Shown here: piece by piece, positions 38,682 through 40,665 of the stretch
Numbering within the stretch: position 1 is the first letter of the stretch
How the letters are laid out: the number at the start of each line of letters is the position of its first letter
Virus record (IMG/VR): IMGVR_UViG_3300024258_000045
Location: 1 to 40,665 of that record
Strand: one strand, 5' to 3'
DNA: 40,665 nt
DNA from: a virus
Made by a program: the position numbers and the translations under genes
Notes under the pieces: generated by a model
The model's database searches: none
Told to the model about the DNA's origin: nothing
What the model saw: only the letters and a program-made list of their open reading frames with translations

Positions 38682-38784
38682 ATTTCTCATTACTGTAATA
38701 TATATCATGAAGTTTTGGAAAACGTTCTTTTATTTTTAAAAAATAAACACCATTAAAAAAACGTATATAATCGTTAATACGCGT
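38674..38784 (-). pseudogene. Open frame without start codon, possible remnant
   Basis: 36 codons (including FLKIKERFPKLHDIYY) between an in-frame TAG and a stop that overlaps the next ATG. There is no ATG, GTG or TTG start. The DNA 38701-38742 closely matches 18001-18042 at the end of the small methylase gene, where the same frame reads LKIKRRFEKLRDIYR. Probably a gene fragment or dispersed repeat. Confidence 0.3.
38701..38742 (-). repeat. Dispersed ~42-bp repeat (second copy 18001-18042)
   Basis: Both copies carry a T-rich block, TTTTTAAAAATAAAA, then ACGTTTT and AAAA, ending TGATATAT, with only scattered differences. One lies at the 3' end of the methylase-like gene, the other here before a small ORF. 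The function is not clear. Confidence 0.4.
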
Positions 38785-38811
38785 CTATCTCGTTCTCGTT
38801 AATAACACTTA

Positions 38812-39270
38812 CTATATCAGTTCCTCAAATCTCACGTTATCAAGTATCATCCTATAAAAATATTCTCCACTCTTATTAAACCTATTGGGGAACTCCACTA
38901 ATGGTTGTTGTAATATAACATCACCTTCTACTATAGCTATCATTGTTCTATTATAATTAACCATAACATATAATGAATTAGGATACTTAACAAAGAACTT
39001 CTCTTTTCTGGATGGTACATTAAACATTCCATACGGAAACTTGTGTGACTTCCAAGATAGAGAGTATTCTGCTTCTATATACTGTATATCTCCATTCTGT
39101 AATGTAGCTATTAAATCAATGTCATATTTATCTGGATGATCTGAAATTTCTTTAATGTTAGAATTTATCTTACCGGCATTATTTTTACATACATCACGAG
39201 CTATCTTATCGTGCTTCATTCCAATGTCTGGATTGTTCTGGTAGTATTCTTTAAATTTATTTTTCATCAA
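38812..39270 (-). CDS. Possible PD-(D/E)XK-fold protein, 152 aa
   Basis: Contains KYDIDLIATLQNGDIQYIEA followed by EYSLSW. An Asp after a strand and an E-A-E on the next strand recall the PD-(D/E)XK nuclease core, with the usual Lys not obvious. The rest (FFVKYPNSLYVMVNYNRTM) suits an alpha/beta fold. Two Met codons at the start. It overlaps the phosphoesterase gene by 14 nt. Nuclease function is tentative. Confidence 0.65.
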   Translation of the reverse strand: MMKNKFKEYYQNNPDIGMKHDKIARDVCKNNAGKINSNIKEISDHPDKYDIDLIATLQNGDIQYIEAEYSLSWKSHKFPYGMFNVPSRKEKFFVKYPNSLYVMVNYNRTMIAIVEGDVILQQPLVEFPNRFNKSGEYFYRMILDNVRFEELI

Positions 39271-39763
39271 ATCTCTCCACCACTTCGTTTATCGATATCG
39301 GTCTATACTCATGTAAGTCCACACCAACGTCTAATTGATTACCTATTGGATCCGTGTTACCATGAGAATGACCAAATAGATTTATTGCTCCATAGTGATC
39401 TCGATTCCAAGTTCTAAATGGATAATGACACATAACAAAAAAATTATCATCCAATTCTAATTCGTTATAATCTTTAATCCATTCAAATTCACTACGTATT
39501 GCTTTATCCTTTAAGAGTTTCCAATCGTGGTTTCCCTTAACAAGATATTTAGTTCCATTTAACCTACGAAGTATATCTAAATTATCTACATTATCACCCC
39601 AACCAAAATCACCTAAATGATATATCTCATCATCCTTACCAACTACACTATTCCAATTTTCTATTAGAGCTTCATTCATTTCATCTATTAGTTCATACGG
39701 TCTATCACAAAACTTTATAATATTTATGTGATTAAAATGGGTATCCGCTGTAAAGTATATCAT
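39257..39763 (-). CDS. Metallophosphoesterase
   Basis: 168-residue calcineurin-like phosphoesterase with the full metal-binding set: DTHFNH, GDFGW, GNHD, CHYPF and GHSHG. Such enzymes hydrolyse phosphomono- or diesters (nucleotides, RNA ends, cyclic nucleotides). The substrate cannot be told. Short and single-domain, as in other phages. It overlaps genes at both ends. Confidence 0.92.
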   Translation of the reverse strand: MIYFTADTHFNHINIIKFCDRPYELIDEMNEALIENWNSVVGKDDEIYHLGDFGWGDNVDNLDILRRLNGTKYLVKGNHDWKLLKDKAIRSEFEWIKDYNELELDDNFFVMCHYPFRTWNRDHYGAINLFGHSHGNTDPIGNQLDVGVDLHEYRPISINEVVERFDEK

Positions 39764-39960
39764 GACTGTGCCAATTGGAATGGAACAGGTAATAGTTTTT
39801 CAAGTTCATCCATGTATTGTAATTCAGTAACAATCATATCAAAAAACTCATCATCTAATTCAAATCGTTTTTTATCGCCTACAACTTTATTGCCAGCGTT
39901 TACAAATTCTAATAACAATCCCATATCTAAAATTGGTCGTTTTAATACTACTGTATTCAT
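39760..39960 (-). CDS. Hypothetical protein, 66 aa
   Basis: Small acidic, helical protein starting MNTVVLKRPILDMGLLLEFV. ATGA overlaps on both sides link it to the phosphoesterase and the gene upstream. No family recognised. Confidence 0.7.
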   Translation of the reverse strand: MNTVVLKRPILDMGLLLEFVNAGNKVVGDKKRFELDDEFFDMIVTELQYMDELEKLLPVPFQLAQS

Positions 39961-40481
39961 TTAATTGAATGACTATCTACAAGTGTTTCCATTTGCTCCG
40001 TAACTAACTGTGGAAACTTCTTAACTCTCTTAGATGGAACATGAATTAATTTAATACCAGCTTCTATATAGTGTTCCATTTTCATTAATTGTGTTAAGGT
40101 CATATTTCTAGTTATAAATGAAAGTCTACCATTTTCTTTTTGAGTAACAAAAATAGTTGTAGCTAACTTAGGAAAATTATTTTGTAACCACTCTAATGTA
40201 AATGGTTTATTCTTAAACTTACTAATAAGATACTCAGCTACAGTACCACGAGAGTATACATGGTCACTAACATAGTAAGGTTTATTTGTTTTTAATGCGG
40301 ACTTAGAAACAAGTCCAGTAGAATACCCATTACCTTTAATATCAAATATCAAATTAGATATTTGTCTTTTCCAAGCATATTCATATCGTGAGTCTGAACT
40401 CTTATTCTTTAACGAAACAGTTTTTACCATATCGAATAGTGCTTCAACCATATCATATTGCTTGTCGGTGTAATTAATCAT
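39957..40481 (-). CDS. Hypothetical protein, 174 aa
   Basis: Basic alpha/beta protein starting MINYTDKQYDMVEALFDMVK. It contains SKSALKTNKPYYVSDHVYSR and a C-terminal VPSKRVKKFPQLV. I do not recognise a family, but the DHV(Y)SR motif and basic surface would suit a nucleic-acid enzyme. The ribosome site AAGGAG lies in the end of the leader ORF upstream. Driven by P10. Confidence 0.7.
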   Translation of the reverse strand: MINYTDKQYDMVEALFDMVKTVSLKNKSSDSRYEYAWKRQISNLIFDIKGNGYSTGLVSKSALKTNKPYYVSDHVYSRGTVAEYLISKFKNKPFTLEWLQNNFPKLATTIFVTQKENGRLSFITRNMTLTQLMKMEHYIEAGIKLIHVPSKRVKKFPQLVTEQMETLVDSHSIK

Positions 40482-40484
40482 TTA

Positions 40485-40535
40485 TCATTTCTCCTTATCC
40501 TGTATCCAATTATAGATGTGTGGTTTTTTATTCAT
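40485..40535 (-). CDS. Leaderless 16-codon mini-ORF
   Basis: MNKKPHIYNWIQDKEK begins 6 nt after the P10 -10 box and ends within the ribosome site of the next gene (AAGGAGAAATGA). It could be a leader peptide that tunes or couples downstream translation. Confidence 0.4.
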   Translation of the reverse strand: MNKKPHIYNWIQDKEK

Positions 40536-40541
40536 ACCTTG

Positions 40542-40570
40542 ATCTTACGAAGAATATATGAGAGTGTCAA
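40542..40570 (-). promoter_or_regulatory. Sigma70-like promoter P10
   Basis: TTGACA, 17 bp, TAAGAT followed by CAAGGTATGAA. The only copy with the consensus TTGACA. Drives the 40.5-38.6 kb unit. Confidence 0.87.
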
Positions 40571-40573
40571 GTG

Positions 40574-40665
40574 TTATTTTATTGTATCCCATTCTACCCT
40601 TTCCCACTTATCATTAGAAGTCAATTTAAATGCACCTATAAATATCTGTTCCCATCGGTTAGGCT
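40574..40665 (-). CDS. Partial protein, C-terminus only
   Basis: The last 29 codons of a gene entering from the right edge (PNRWEQIFIGAFKLTSNDKW, ending DTIK). The stop lies just before promoter P10. Family cannot be judged from this piece. Confidence 0.6.
   Translation of the reverse strand, partial: PNRWEQIFIGAFKLTSNDKWERVEWDTIK

Noticed and set aside
38674-38823. Readthrough of the 38812 gene stop by a suppressor tRNA
   Set aside because: The downstream frame is in phase, but TAG is followed directly by TAA and then another TAG, and no tRNA in the array has a stop anticodon.
1-40665. Insertion sequence, integrase or attachment site
   Set aside because: No transposase or integrase motifs and no terminal inverted repeats flanking a module were seen; the tRNA fragment alone is not enough to call an attachment site.

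Overview
This 40.7 kb window looks like the interior of a large, strongly AT-rich tailed-phage genome, probably a marine myovirus. Every protein and RNA gene I can support lies on the minus strand, so transcription runs from high to low coordinates. Genes are short and tightly packed (many ATGA or TAATG stop/start overlaps), most are unrecognised, and there are tRNAs, homing-type nucleases and auxiliary metabolic or chaperone genes but no ribosomal or housekeeping operons. No capsid, tail or DNA polymerase gene is present, so the phage type and host are inferences. Shine-Dalgarno sites are strong (typically AAGGAGAAATAAAATG) and promoters are sigma70-like, which argues against a Bacteroidetes host and suits a low-GC proteobacterium.

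In transcription order: 40.7-38.8 kb holds a leader peptide, two unknown genes, a metallophosphoesterase and a possible nuclease, closed by a hairpin terminator at 38.5 kb. A promoter just upstream of tRNA-Asn then opens a tRNA array (38.4-34.4 kb) with 15 recognisable tRNAs, one anomalous tRNA and one tRNA 3' fragment. Small genes, an HNH protein, a PD-(D/E)XK-like endonuclease, a cytidylyltransferase and a cupin sit between them. In four places a coding sequence ends inside the 5' end of the next tRNA.

34.4-30.0 kb carries a YkuK-like RNase H-fold protein, PhoH, a PC4-like ssDNA-binding protein, an IscA/HesB iron-sulfur carrier, an HNH-like protein and small unknowns. 30.0-26.2 kb is a metallopeptidase-VWA protein plus a MoxR-type AAA+ ATPase. 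26.1-22.3 kb has zinc-binding proteins, a staphylococcal-nuclease homologue and a DUF3293-like protein. 22.2-18.0 kb is one transcript for a 1243-residue protein (GIY-YIG-like, SF2 helicase, NPPY methylase-like) followed by a small SAM-binding methylase. 17.9-15.3 kb encodes Hsp20, GroES and GroEL. 15.3-12.9 kb has a J-domain-like protein, an Hc1 histone-like protein and a membrane/coiled-coil protein.

12.8-6.2 kb is mostly small unknown proteins with peptide deformylase and a Vsr-like endonuclease. 6.2-2.7 kb is a tandem array of four related beta-class DNA methyltransferases with near-identical ends. The remainder is small genes including an AbrB-like protein.

Ten near-identical promoters (TTGACT/A, exactly 17 bp, TAAGAT or TATATT/TATTAT) divide the window into transcription units. 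Several are followed within about 10 nt by an ATGAG motif that starts leaderless mini-ORFs or in-frame extensions. Working together, the recognisable genes suggest takeover of protein folding and maturation (GroEL/ES, Hsp20, deformylase), DNA modification against host restriction, and decoding support by tRNAs.
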